Source: JAVXNW01 sp036645575
GTDB taxonomy: Bacteria > Bacillota > Clostridia > Christensenellales > Aristaeellaceae
Reading direction: 5' to 3'
NCBI GenBank assembly: GCA_036645575.1
Contig: JAVXNW010000065.1
Coordinates: 1 to 14,503, forward strand
Length of the DNA: 14,503 nucleotides
Part shown: piece by piece, positions 1 to 6,318 of the stretch
Layout of the letters: the number at the start of each line of letters is the position of its first letter
How positions within the stretch are numbered: the stretch's first letter is position 1
The notes under the pieces: model-generated
Databases searched by the model: none
Seen by the model: the letters and a program-made list of their open reading frames with translations, nothing else
Told to the model about the DNA's origin: nothing
Made by a program: the position numbers and the translations under genes

Positions 1-109
1 GAATATGCGCGAGCACCCGCCAAATCGGCTTTGCCATGCCCGAAATCGCCCAAAAACCTTCCGCCCCCGCCCGTGCTCCCCCGTCATCTGTTTGATCCTC
101 AAAACAAGC

Positions 110-143
110 GGCTGCGACACGAAACTTCTTTCGTGTCACAGCC
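110..143 (-). other. Stem-loop downstream of the rpmA terminator
   Basis: Inverted repeat: positions 110-124 pair with 129-143 around a CTTC loop, with one C/A mismatch (115/138). On the minus strand it is followed by GCTTGTTTT, so it could be a second, weaker terminator behind the one at 215-246. No U-run follows in the plus direction. The rest of 1-214 shows no supportable gene; the open frames there have no SD sequence and low-complexity Pro/Arg content. Confidence 0.45.
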
Positions 144-210
144 CCGCGTTCTCTCCCCCGGTCTTTCAGGCCACGAACCCACCCTTCCGTCACGGCTGCG
201 GCCGTGCTAC

Positions 211-246
211 GCAAAAGCCCCGTGAAAGCTTGCTTTCACGGGGCTT
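211..246 (-). terminator. Intrinsic terminator of the rplU-prp-rpmA operon
   Basis: A perfect 14-bp inverted repeat (215-228 with 233-246, loop 229-232) lies 16 bp beyond the rpmA stop codon. Read on the minus strand the GC-rich stem AAGCCCCGTGAAAG is followed by a short T-run (CTTTTGCG), as expected for a Rho-independent terminator of the leftward operon. The opposite direction has no T-run. Confidence 0.8.
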
Positions 247-262
247 CGGTTGATAGATGGAT

Positions 263-559
263 TTACTCGGCGGCCGCTTCGGTCTTCGGGTAAATGCTGA
301 CCTGCTTGCGCTCTTTGCCCAAGCGCTCAAAACGCACAACGCCGTCCATCTTCGCAAACAGCGTATCGTCGCTGCCCTTGCCTACGTTCAGGCCGGGATG
401 GATCTTCGTGCCACGCTGACGAACGAGAATGTTGCCGGCCAGAACAAACTGACCGTCTCCGCGCTTGGTGCCCAGGCGCTGCGCTTGGCTGTCACGGCCG
501 TTGCGCGACGAGCCCATTCCCTTCTTATGAGCGAAGAGCTGAAGGTTCAACTGAAACAT
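263..559 (-). CDS. rpmA: 50S ribosomal protein L27 with cleavable N-terminal extension
   Basis: Protein of 98 aa, the usual length for bL27, a large-subunit protein whose N-terminus reaches the peptidyl-transferase centre. It begins MFQLNLQLFAHKKG: the first nine residues form the short hydrophobic extension known in Firmicutes, where Prp cuts before AHKKG. The core motifs SSRNGRDSQAQRLG (residues 17-30), GNILVRQRGTKIHPG and GKGSDDTLFAK are clear. The ATG at 559-557 has a GGAGGG SD sequence at 567-572. It overlaps the end of prp by 13 nt, which suggests translational coupling. It is last in the operon and followed by a terminator; obgE, a common downstream partner, is not present in the 262 bases that follow. 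Confidence 0.97.
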   Translation of the reverse strand: MFQLNLQLFAHKKGMGSSRNGRDSQAQRLGTKRGDGQFVLAGNILVRQRGTKIHPGLNVGKGSDDTLFAKMDGVVRFERLGKERKQVSIYPKTEAAAE

Positions 560-891
560 TTGAATTCCCTCCGTTCTCTATAAGTGATTGTCAGGTTCCG
601 GGGATATTGCCGCGCAATGATGCGCAACTCCCCCTCAAGCGTCTCCAGCATGGGTTGTGCCGCATCGACGTCTGATTCCGCTACCGCAAGGCACATCATG
701 CCCGCACGGTCGTCTTTATCCACCTGCACCTTGAGGCCCAGCACTTCGCTTAAGCCAAGATACGTCATGTGGGTCGCCACCGAAACGGCGCTACAGACGA
801 TGTCGGAACCGGACGCGGCGTAGCCCGCGTGGCCTCGGACTTGAAAGCCCCAAAGCGCGCCGCCCTGCCGGATAAAGGTTGCCGTGGTCAT
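547..891 (-). CDS. prp: Ribosomal-processing cysteine protease Prp
   Basis: Protein of 114 aa, matching the Prp (YsxB) family. In Firmicutes this cytoplasmic cysteine protease removes the N-terminal extension of L27 before or during ribosome assembly. The catalytic pair is visible: His21 in GHAGYA and Cys33 in SDIVCSAVS, spaced as in the family. It lies between rplU and rpmA, the conserved position, and its substrate rpmA carries the matching extension (MFQLNLQLF before AHKKG). Its ATG (891-889) overlaps the rplU stop by one base (TGATG) and its end overlaps the rpmA start, so the three genes form one translationally coupled leftward operon. Confidence 0.95.
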   Translation of the reverse strand: MTTATFIRQGGALWGFQVRGHAGYAASGSDIVCSAVSVATHMTYLGLSEVLGLKVQVDKDDRAGMMCLAVAESDVDAAQPMLETLEGELRIIARQYPRNLTITYRERREFKCFS

Positions 892-1199
892 CAGAACGCG
901 ATGGAAGAAATCTCCACCTTGGTATAGGGCTGACGATGGCCCTGTTTCCTGCGCATATTCTTCTTGGACTTGTACTTAAACGTAATGACCTTGGCGCTCT
1001 TGACCTGGCCCAGAACCTTGCCGGTCACCTTGGCTCCATCGACGATCGGCTTGCCGATCACCGTTGCCTCGTCGCCACCCAGAAGCAGTACGTCGAACGA
1101 AACCTCCGTACCCTCCTGCTCGTTCAGCTTCTCAACGTAAATGACGTCGCCCTGCTGGACGCGGTACTGCTTGCCACCGGTTTGAATGACTGCGTACAC
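891..1199 (-). CDS. rplU: 50S ribosomal protein L21
   Basis: bL21 binds 23S rRNA in the large subunit. The product of 102 aa starts (V/M)YAVIQTGGKQYRVQQGD, the diagnostic bL21 N-terminus, and ends with the basic KYKSKKNMRRKQGHRQPYT motif. The frame stays open upstream to 1391, but the start is the GTG at 1199-1197: a strong SD sequence (GAGGAGGTG, 1205-1213) sits just before it and this gives the family length of about 103 aa. It is first in the rplU-prp-rpmA operon, preceded by a sigma-A promoter (1287-1315) and a structured leader. Confidence 0.97.
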   Translation of the reverse strand: MYAVIQTGGKQYRVQQGDVIYVEKLNEQEGTEVSFDVLLLGGDEATVIGKPIVDGAKVTGKVLGQVKSAKVITFKYKSKKNMRRKQGHRQPYTKVEISSIAF

Positions 1200-1280
1200 G
1201 CGTTGCACCTCCTCAAATAATACTCGCCAAGCGGTAGGCCATGCTTGCACATGTTTACGAGCCTCCCTTGAGCGGCTTAC
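1200..1280 (-). ncRNA. Candidate L21 (rplU) autoregulatory leader RNA
   Basis: The predicted transcript start (about 1280) leaves an 80-nt 5' leader before rplU. It can fold: CGGTA near the 5' end (about 1281-1277) can pair with TACCG (1232-1236 region), enclosing a GCC/GGC stem-loop (about 1261-1275) and a CATG/CATG hairpin (about 1241-1254). Firmicute rplU genes often carry an L21 leader element in this position, so the position fits. I could not confirm the family consensus by eye; the assignment is from context plus foldability. Confidence 0.4.
1205..1213 (-). promoter_or_regulatory. SD sequence that fixes the rplU GTG start
   Basis: The minus strand reads GAGGAGGTG here, five bases before the GTG at 1199. 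It decides against a start further upstream, where the open frame would run across the promoter and into untranscribed DNA. Confidence 0.85.
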
Positions 1281-1286
1281 CGAATT

Positions 1287-1315
1287 AGTATAGACGAAAG
1301 TTGCCCCAATGTCAA
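1287..1315 (-). promoter_or_regulatory. Sigma-A-type promoter of rplU-prp-rpmA
   Basis: On the minus strand TTGACA (1315-1310) and TATACT (1292-1287) are separated by exactly 17 bp, a near-consensus housekeeping promoter, which fits a strongly expressed ribosomal operon. It is arranged divergently with the promoter at 1377-1405. Confidence 0.88.
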
Positions 1316-1376
1316 ACGCATTATGGGTTAAATCCAATATGCGCATAAAAAAATACCCGGATTGGGGGCGCGCGCC

Positions 1377-1405
1377 TTGCCTTTTGGCCAAAAATACGCT
1401 ACAAT
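1377..1405 (+). promoter_or_regulatory. Sigma-A-type promoter of the BIG2/NlpC protein gene
   Basis: TTGCCT (1377-1382) and TACAAT (1400-1405) with a 17-bp spacer; the predicted transcript starts near 1412, about 65 nt before the GTG start codon at 1477. Confidence 0.75.
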
Positions 1406-1476
1406 CAATGTGGAAATGTTTTCCGACTCGTCAGAAAACGCTTGAACACAACGACAGATACGAAGGGGGCGCTTTT

Positions 1477-2892
1477 GTGCAGAAGAACCGGAAACGCCAG
1501 ATGGCCGCACTACTCATCGGCATATTGCTCGCCTGTACGCCGGGCCTTGCACAGGCCGATTTCCTCCACGCGCCGCCGCTCGTTCAGGCGCGCGCCGCAA
1601 TCAAGCCCGCGCGCATCACGTTGGCCGCGTGGAGCGGGCAGATGGGCCTGGGTGAGACGATGCAGCTGCATTTTAACGTGCGCCCCACGCGCGCGTCGCG
1701 CAAGGTCACCTGGAACAGCAGCGACAAAAGCGTCGTCCTGGTCTCCCCTGAGGGTCAAGTGCACGCGGTAGGTCTGGGCAAGGCCTACATTAGAGTGCGT
1801 TCAAGCCTCAAGCCTTCCGTATTCGACCGGGTGCAGGTGACGGTGAGCGATCCCAACAAGCAGCTCTCGGTCTCCATCGAGGGGGCCGGCGAATACCTCT
1901 CCCCCGGCGACGTCCTGGAACTGCGCGCCCGCGTCGAGCCCGCGTCGGCCGATCAGGCGGTCACGTGGCGCAGCAGTCGCACGGACGTCGTGCAAATCGG
2001 GGCGGACGGTCGCGCGGTCGCGGTCGCGCCCGGCAGCGCCTCGATCACCGCGACCACGACCCAAGACGGCTTGAGCGCGAGCGTCACGGTGAACGTGCTC
2101 GGAAACGTGCGCGAGACGGAGATTCCCGCGCGCTATACGACGCTGGACGCGGACGAGATTCAAAAAAACCGCGAGAAGATCGACGCGATCCACAATAGCG
2201 CCCTATCCGAGCTTTCGCGGCTCAAGCGAAAAGGCGTGATCAGCCAAGCGGAATTTGACCTGCGCAAGCGCGTGCTGCTGAACGCCTTTACGATACAGCG
2301 CTTCACTTGGTATACCGACAGGACCGTGCCCTACTGGTCGTCGCGCTACAGCATGGGCGGGCTCAAGAACTTCCGGCCGGGGCGCGCCTACTACGGCATG
2401 CCCTACATACAAACCGGCTTCAACAACGCGCGCGGCAACCGCCGCTACAACCCCGCCAAGGCCATCTCCGAAGGCTACTTTTCAAAAGGGCAGCAGGGCC
2501 TTTACCGCATGAGCACCAAGCGTCAGGCCGGGCGCTACGTGGGCAGCGACTGCTCCTCTTATGTAGGCATGTCGATCTTTACCGTCAAGGGATACAGCCT
2601 AAACAGCACCGCGTGCGCCATGATCACCTCCGGCATTGCGGTCAGCACCGCCTACCAGAACGTCGAAAGCTACGACGATTTGCGTCCCGGCGACGTGATG
2701 GTGTGGCCCGGCGAGCACGTCGTGATGTTCCTCTATTATACCGACAGCGCCAAGAGCCGGATGATGATCGTCGAGCAGGGCGGCGGAAGCAACCTCGACA
2801 TCCACAACACCGTGTGCCTAAGCGAGGTCTACCGCGCCGACTACGAGATGAAATACCGGCCGCGCCGCGCCAAGTTCTTAAGCGCGCGCTGA
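1477..2892 (+). CDS. Secreted protein: two BIG2 domains plus NlpC/P60-like hydrolase domain
   Basis: Predicted product of 471 aa from a GTG start with SD GAAGGGGG (1462-1469); the frame is open further upstream but that part lies in or before the promoter. Residues 1-27 form a signal peptide (basic QKNRKRQ, hydrophobic ALLIGILLA, AQA cleavage motif). Residues about 45-123 and 130-208 are two BIG2-type Ig-like repeats (VTWNSSDKSVV.. and VTWRSSRTDVV.., each ending in a VTV strand). Residues 245-268 (LSRLKRKGVISQAEFDLRKR) look like a SHOCT motif. The C-terminal part (about 300-465) has an NlpC/P60-like layout: GSDCSSYVG with Cys359 as likely nucleophile, DLRPGDVMVW, then GEHVVMF with His414; a third polar residue is uncertain. 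Likely a cell-wall-associated amidase/endopeptidase; the substrate is not deducible. Single-gene unit ending in a terminator. Confidence 0.85.
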   Translation: MQKNRKRQMAALLIGILLACTPGLAQADFLHAPPLVQARAAIKPARITLAAWSGQMGLGETMQLHFNVRPTRASRKVTWNSSDKSVVLVSPEGQVHAVGLGKAYIRVRSSLKPSVFDRVQVTVSDPNKQLSVSIEGAGEYLSPGDVLELRARVEPASADQAVTWRSSRTDVVQIGADGRAVAVAPGSASITATTTQDGLSASVTVNVLGNVRETEIPARYTTLDADEIQKNREKIDAIHNSALSELSRLKRKGVISQAEFDLRKRVLLNAFTIQRFTWYTDRTVPYWSSRYSMGGLKNFRPGRAYYGMPYIQTGFNNARGNRRYNPAKAISEGYFSKGQQGLYRMSTKRQAGRYVGSDCSSYVGMSIFTVKGYSLNSTACAMITSGIAVSTAYQNVESYDDLRPGDVMVWPGEHVVMFLYYTDSAKSRMMIVEQGGGSNLDIHNTVCLSEVYRADYEMKYRPRRAKFLSAR

Positions 2893-2916
2893 TGCCCGTC
2901 CCGCCCCCGCGCAAGC

Positions 2917-2957
2917 AAAGCGGCCCGGTTGCCTTTTTAGGGCGACCGGGCCGCTTT
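2917..2957. terminator. Bidirectional terminator between convergent genes
   Basis: Inverted repeat with a 12-bp perfect outer stem (AAAGCGGCCCGG, 2917-2928, with 2946-2957), five further pairs including one wobble, and loop TTTTTAG. The A-run on one side and T-run on the other allow function in both directions. It lies between the BIG2/NlpC gene (plus) and mgtA (minus). Confidence 0.85.
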
Positions 2958-2994
2958 ATCCACGTGGCCTTTGCCAGACCGGCAGGCGCGTGCT

Positions 2995-5655
2995 TTACAA
3001 CAGTTCGCCGTAGCGCTTGATGTAGCACTTCTTCAGGCAGGTGGCCAGCAGCATATAGCCAAGGAGCGCGGCCATCAGGCAAGGGAAGTACACAAGCGGC
3101 ATGGGCGCCATGCCGATCGCCGCGCCCAGGGGCGTATAGGGGATGATGGTGCCCAGCGCAATGGCGAACAGGGTCACGCAGCACACCGGCAGGGACGCGC
3201 GGCTCTCGATGAAGGGAATGCGGGGCGTTCGAATCATGTGGATGACCAGCGTCTGCGACCAGAGCGACTCGACGAACCAGCCCGCGTTAAAAAGCGCCAT
3301 GAACCGGGCGGAATCGACGCCGGGCGCGCCATACGCGCCCGCGCACACAGCAGGGCAGATGAAAAAGAACATGGTGAGGTAGGTGAGGATGTCGAAGACC
3401 GAGCTGACCGGTCCGATCCACAGCATGAACTTGCCGATTGAGGACGCGTCCCATTTTCTGGGCGCCTTCAGGTACGCCTCGTCCATGTTGTCCCACGGAA
3501 TCGATATGCAGGTGAGGTCGTAGATCAGGTTGAGGATCAGGATCTGGAGCGGCTTCATCGGCAAAAACGGCAGAAACGCGCTCGCGACGACCACGGAGAG
3601 CATGTTGCCAAAGTTGGAACTGGCGGTCATCTTGATGTATTTGATGATGTTGCCAAACGTCCTGCGCCCCTCGATCACGCCGCGCTTCAGCACCATCAGG
3701 TCCTTTTCCATCAGGATGATGTCGGCCGATTCCTTGGTGATATCGACCGCAGTATCCACCGAAATGCCCACGTCCGACGCCTTCATCGCGGTGGCGTCGT
3801 TGATGCCGTCGCCCATGAAGCCCACCGTGTGCCCGCCTTGGCGCAGCGCGCTCACGATGCGCGCCTTCTGCGCCGGGGACAGTTTGGCGAACACCTGCGT
3901 CTGCTCCGCGGCGCGGGCGAGCTGCGCGTCGTCCATCCGCTCAACCTCCGCGCCCAGCAGCAGCCGATGTGCGGGAATGCCGACTTGGCGGCAGATGGCG
4001 CGGGTGACCGCGTCGTTATCGCCGGTCAGCACCTTGACGGCGACGCCGCAGTCGCAAAGCGCCGCGACCGCCGCGCGCGTGGTGTCCTTGGGCGGATCGA
4101 GAAACGCGAGGTAGCCCATCAGCACCATGTCGCACTCGTCCGCGACCGAAAAGGCGCCCACGGTGGCGGGGTTGTTCTTCTGCGCGACCGCGATGACGCG
4201 CATCCCCTCGGCGTTTAGGCGATCGACGGTCGAGCAGATCTCGCGGCGAATGGCGTCGGTCAGCGGCGCCACCTGCCCGCCGTACTCCGCGCTTGTCGAG
4301 ATGGCGAGCATCTCCTCCACCGCGCCCTTGGTGATGAGCTGGGTCTTGCCGGCCGCGTCGGCGACCACGACGCTCATGCGGCGGCGGCCAAAGTCAAACG
4401 GGATCTCATCCACCTTGTGAAAGCGCAGGCACAGCTCGGCCATGTCCTTTTCGTGGCTCAAGATCGCGACGTCCATCAGGTTCTTAAGCCCCGTCTGGTG
4501 GTAGCTGTTCAGAAACGCGTGGCGCAACACGCGCTCGTCCTCGCAGCCGTGGATGTCCAGGTGGTACTCGAGCACCACCTTGTCCTGGGTGAGGGTGCCG
4601 GTCTTGTCGGTGCACAACACGTCCATCGCGCCAAAGTTTTGAATGGCGTTCAGGTTTTTGACGACCGTCTTTTTTTTCGCCATGCTGCCCGCGCCCTTGG
4701 CCAGGTTGGTCGTCACGATCATTGGCAGCATTTCGGGGGTCAACCCGACCGCGACCGAGAGCGCAAATAGCGTCGCCTCGAGCCAGTCGCCCTTGGTGAG
4801 CCCGTTCACCAGCAGCACGATGGGCGCCATGATCATCATGAAGCGAATCAGCAGCCACGAGACCGCGCTCACGCCCTGCTCAAAGCGGGTGGTCGCGCGC
4901 TTGCCCAGGATCGATTGCGCCACGCCGCCGAAAATCGTGTGGTCGCCCACCGCGAGCACCATGCCGATGGCCGAGCCGCTGATGACGTTGCTGCCCATGA
5001 AGGCCAGGTTGCGCGCGTCGAGCGGACTTTCCGCATCGCCTAGGCAGGCCGCGCCGAATTTCTCGACGGGCTCGCTCTCGCCGGTCAGCGAGGACTGGCT
5101 GACAAACAGGTCCTTCGCCTGCAAAATGCGCACATCGGCGGGCAGCATGTCGCCGGCCGCGAGAAAGATGATGTCGCTTACGACGACCTCGTCCAGCGGC
5201 AGTTCCACCTTGCCGCCCGGCTGGCGCGAGACCAGGGTGGTCGTCTTGACCATGGCGCTCAGCTGCGCGGCGGCGCGGTTTGAGCGCTTCTCTTGGACAA
5301 AGCGGAGCGTGCCGCTGATCAGCACCATCGCCATCACAATGACGACCGACGTAAAGTCGCGCTCGGCGGGCGCGACCAGGACGACGTCGGTCACGGCGGA
5401 GATGAGCGCAAGCAAAAACAGCACCAGCGTAAAGGGGTTGACAAAGGCGGCCGCAAGGCGCTTCAAAAGCGAATCCGGCCCTTTGTGGGTGATTTCATTT
5501 GCGCCATAGCGCGCGCGCAGGCGGGTGACCGCCTCGGCGTCGCAGCCGGAAAATGTCGTGTCGTAGGTGTGAAAGAGCGTCTCCGCGTCCATTTGGGACG
5601 CCGCGAGAAGCCGCGCGCTATCTGCGCGGCTGTTGATGAGGAGCTTCTTTTTCAT
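2995..5655 (-). CDS. mgtA: Magnesium-importing P-type ATPase (P3B, MgtA/MgtB type)
   Basis: Product of 886 aa (E. coli MgtA is 898 aa), an inner-membrane Mg2+ uptake pump driven by ATP. Motifs in order: TGES actuator loop (residues 191-194), TPEMLPMIVTTNLAKGA (306-322), highly characteristic of MgtA-type pumps; DKTGTLT with phosphorylated Asp350; KGA in the nucleotide domain; TGDN; GDGINDA (about 615-621), followed by MKASDVGISVDTAVDITKE. Hydrophobic stretches flank these as expected for about ten membrane helices. The start is ATG 5655-5653, because GGAGGG (5664-5669) lies 8 nt upstream; a TTG further up falls on that SD. Monocistronic, with a terminator at 2917-2957 and a long leader containing a small ORF (5799-5900), which suggests control of expression in the 5' region. 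No M-box consensus was seen. Confidence 0.95.
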   Translation of the reverse strand: MKKKLLINSRADSARLLAASQMDAETLFHTYDTTFSGCDAEAVTRLRARYGANEITHKGPDSLLKRLAAAFVNPFTLVLFLLALISAVTDVVLVAPAERDFTSVVIVMAMVLISGTLRFVQEKRSNRAAAQLSAMVKTTTLVSRQPGGKVELPLDEVVVSDIIFLAAGDMLPADVRILQAKDLFVSQSSLTGESEPVEKFGAACLGDAESPLDARNLAFMGSNVISGSAIGMVLAVGDHTIFGGVAQSILGKRATTRFEQGVSAVSWLLIRFMMIMAPIVLLVNGLTKGDWLEATLFALSVAVGLTPEMLPMIVTTNLAKGAGSMAKKKTVVKNLNAIQNFGAMDVLCTDKTGTLTQDKVVLEYHLDIHGCEDERVLRHAFLNSYHQTGLKNLMDVAILSHEKDMAELCLRFHKVDEIPFDFGRRRMSVVVADAAGKTQLITKGAVEEMLAISTSAEYGGQVAPLTDAIRREICSTVDRLNAEGMRVIAVAQKNNPATVGAFSVADECDMVLMGYLAFLDPPKDTTRAAVAALCDCGVAVKVLTGDNDAVTRAICRQVGIPAHRLLLGAEVERMDDAQLARAAEQTQVFAKLSPAQKARIVSALRQGGHTVGFMGDGINDATAMKASDVGISVDTAVDITKESADIILMEKDLMVLKRGVIEGRRTFGNIIKYIKMTASSNFGNMLSVVVASAFLPFLPMKPLQILILNLIYDLTCISIPWDNMDEAYLKAPRKWDASSIGKFMLWIGPVSSVFDILTYLTMFFFICPAVCAGAYGAPGVDSARFMALFNAGWFVESLWSQTLVIHMIRTPRIPFIESRASLPVCCVTLFAIALGTIIPYTPLGAAIGMAPMPLVYFPCLMAALLGYMLLATCLKKCYIKRYGELL

Positions 5656-5663
5656 GTCCTTAC

Positions 5664-5669
5664 CCTCCA
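5664..5669 (-). promoter_or_regulatory. SD sequence of mgtA, with a hairpin just upstream
   Basis: The minus strand reads GGAGGG, 8 nt before the ATG at 5655. A 6-bp hairpin (CCGATC/GATCGG with loop CCT, 5676-5690) ends six bases upstream of it and could influence ribosome access. Confidence 0.7.
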
Positions 5670-5752
5670 ATTTTTCCGATCAGGGATCGGTTTTTGAAAT
5701 GGAAGTAAGACATAATCCGAAGGGGAAAAGGGCATTGACGCGCCCAATATTG

Positions 5753-5818
5753 CGCAAGCCGTGGCCAACCGATAGGCGCTTGTCAGGCGACAGCGCCCCT
5801 ATTCACCGGCTGCTTGCG
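5753..5818 (-). ncRNA. Structured RNA element in the mgtA leader
   Basis: On the minus strand CGCAAGC (5818-5812) can pair with GCTTGCG (5759-5753), closing a domain that contains CCG/CGG, ATA/TAT and GGCGCTGTC/GACAAGCGCC (5797-5789 with 5784-5775, one bulge, loop GCCT). The 5' arm of the outer stem is formed by codons 28-30 of the small upstream ORF and its UAG stop is inside the domain, so a ribosome reaching the stop would melt it. This is the arrangement of a translation-sensing leader; the function is inferred. Confidence 0.45.
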
Positions 5819-5900
5819 AGAAAAACGGCGCGCAAATTAGCGCTGTCTCAAGGGCCCTTCGCCCGGGCGGATTTATGCCGTTGCTACTTCCCGCGTCCAT
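5799..5900 (-). CDS. 33-codon upstream ORF in the mgtA leader (candidate leader peptide)
   Basis: ATG at 5900-5898, TAG at 5801-5799. The start is preceded by an excellent SD sequence, GGAGGTGA (5913-5906), five bases before the ATG. The peptide begins MDAGSSNGINPPGRR and ends CAPFFSQAAGE; it has no signal peptide or membrane helix. It lies 143 bp upstream of mgtA in the same direction. Enterobacterial mgtA has a Pro-rich leader peptide (MgtL) that senses Mg2+ or proline through ribosome behaviour; here there is an Asp at position 2 and one Pro-Pro pair (11-12), so the resemblance is in arrangement only. A TTTTT follows GC-rich stems inside the ORF (5821-5825), a possible attenuation point. 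It could also be a chance ORF, but the SD makes translation likely. Confidence 0.55.
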   Translation of the reverse strand: MDAGSSNGINPPGRRALETALICAPFFSQAAGE

Positions 5901-5976
5901 TTTTCTCACCTCCGCGTCGATAAATTTATGGGACCAAACAGAACTTCTACCGCCCGAATATTGTCCGGCGGTTTTC

Positions 5977-6143
5977 TTAGGGAACCGCTGATTAAAGAAC
6001 GTGCGTGATGACGAGCTGAATTTTCGTCAGATTCGCCCAACAAAAGCCGAAGGCGTAGCAGCGCTACGTCGAGGATTTTGTTGGGCGGAGATGGCGGAAA
6101 TGCAGCCGCCAGCGCGTGCGGGATTTATTCGGCGGTTCCCTTA
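5977..6143. mobile_element. MITE-like element with terminal inverted repeats and TTA target duplication
   Basis: A 161-bp non-coding segment (5980-6140) is bounded by 16-bp inverted repeats (GGGAACCGCTGATTAA at left; the right end is its complement with two mismatches). Both ends are flanked by TTA (5977-5979 and 6141-6143), which looks like a 3-bp target-site duplication. Inside are three perfect stem-loops: TGACGA/TCGTCA (6009-6029), CGCCCAACAAAA/TTTTGTTGGGCG (6034-6045 with 6076-6087, containing a nested CGTAGC/GCTACG hairpin) and TGGCGG/CCGCCA (6092-6111). No transposase is encoded, so it would depend on an element elsewhere. The family was not identified; TNA duplications are known for some IS5-family elements. 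Confidence 0.72.
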
Positions 6144-6171
6144 GCTTAAGGCCATGCGGGCGATCTGTCAA
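6143..6171 (-). promoter_or_regulatory. Possible leftward promoter for the mgtA leader
   Basis: Minus strand TTGACA (6171-6166) with a poor -10 TAAGCT (6148-6143) at a 17-bp distance. If real, the mgtA transcript would read through the MITE-like element and the upstream ORF. The -10 abuts the target duplication. Weak call. Confidence 0.3.
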
Positions 6172-6245
6172 TTGTTTTTCGGGCACTTATTTATGTCTTT
6201 TTATAGGCTAAGCCGCAAAACCCGCCGCTATTTTTTCGACAGGCC

Positions 6246-6274
6246 TTGACAATCACCCCGCTTAACGATAAACT
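6246..6274 (+). promoter_or_regulatory. Sigma-A-type promoter of the membrane-protein gene
   Basis: TTGACA (6246-6251) and TAAACT (6269-6274) with a 17-bp spacer; transcription would start near 6281, 38 nt before the ATG. A TTCGACA (complement TGTCGAA, the Spo0A-box core) sits 4 bp upstream of the -35. Confidence 0.82.
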
Positions 6275-6318
6275 AAAGAAAAGCGCGATGGGGTCAGTTG
6301 AAATGGGAGGATATACGA

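Larger units (their letters stand above)
5656..6318. other. Long intergenic region between mgtA and the membrane-protein gene
   Basis: This divergent 663-bp gap holds, from left to right: the mgtA SD and hairpin, the structured leader RNA, the 33-codon ORF, an AT-rich stretch without a clear promoter (5920-5940), an ACCGCC/GGCGGT stem-loop (5949-5972), the MITE-like element (5977-6143), a weak leftward promoter candidate (6143-6171), a Spo0A-box-like TTCGACA (6235-6241) and the rightward promoter at 6246-6274. No M-box riboswitch was recognised. Confidence 0.7.

Noticed and set aside
5..253. Rightward open frame at the window start
   Set aside because: No SD, low-complexity Pro/Arg composition, and it runs through two stem-loops including the rpmA terminator.
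891..1391. Longer L21 starting at 1391
   Set aside because: The extra 64 residues would be encoded across the promoter and leader; the SD at 1205-1213 and family length fix the start at 1199.
5726..5745. GGGC/GCCC hairpin with TTTT in the mgtA leader as a terminator
   Set aside because: A 4-bp stem with an 8-base loop is too weak to call alone, though it could take part in an alternative fold.
5671..5976. M-box (ykoK) Mg2+ riboswitch before mgtA
   Set aside because: I looked for the conserved M-box segments on the minus strand and did not find them; the region is better described as an upstream ORF plus a different fold.
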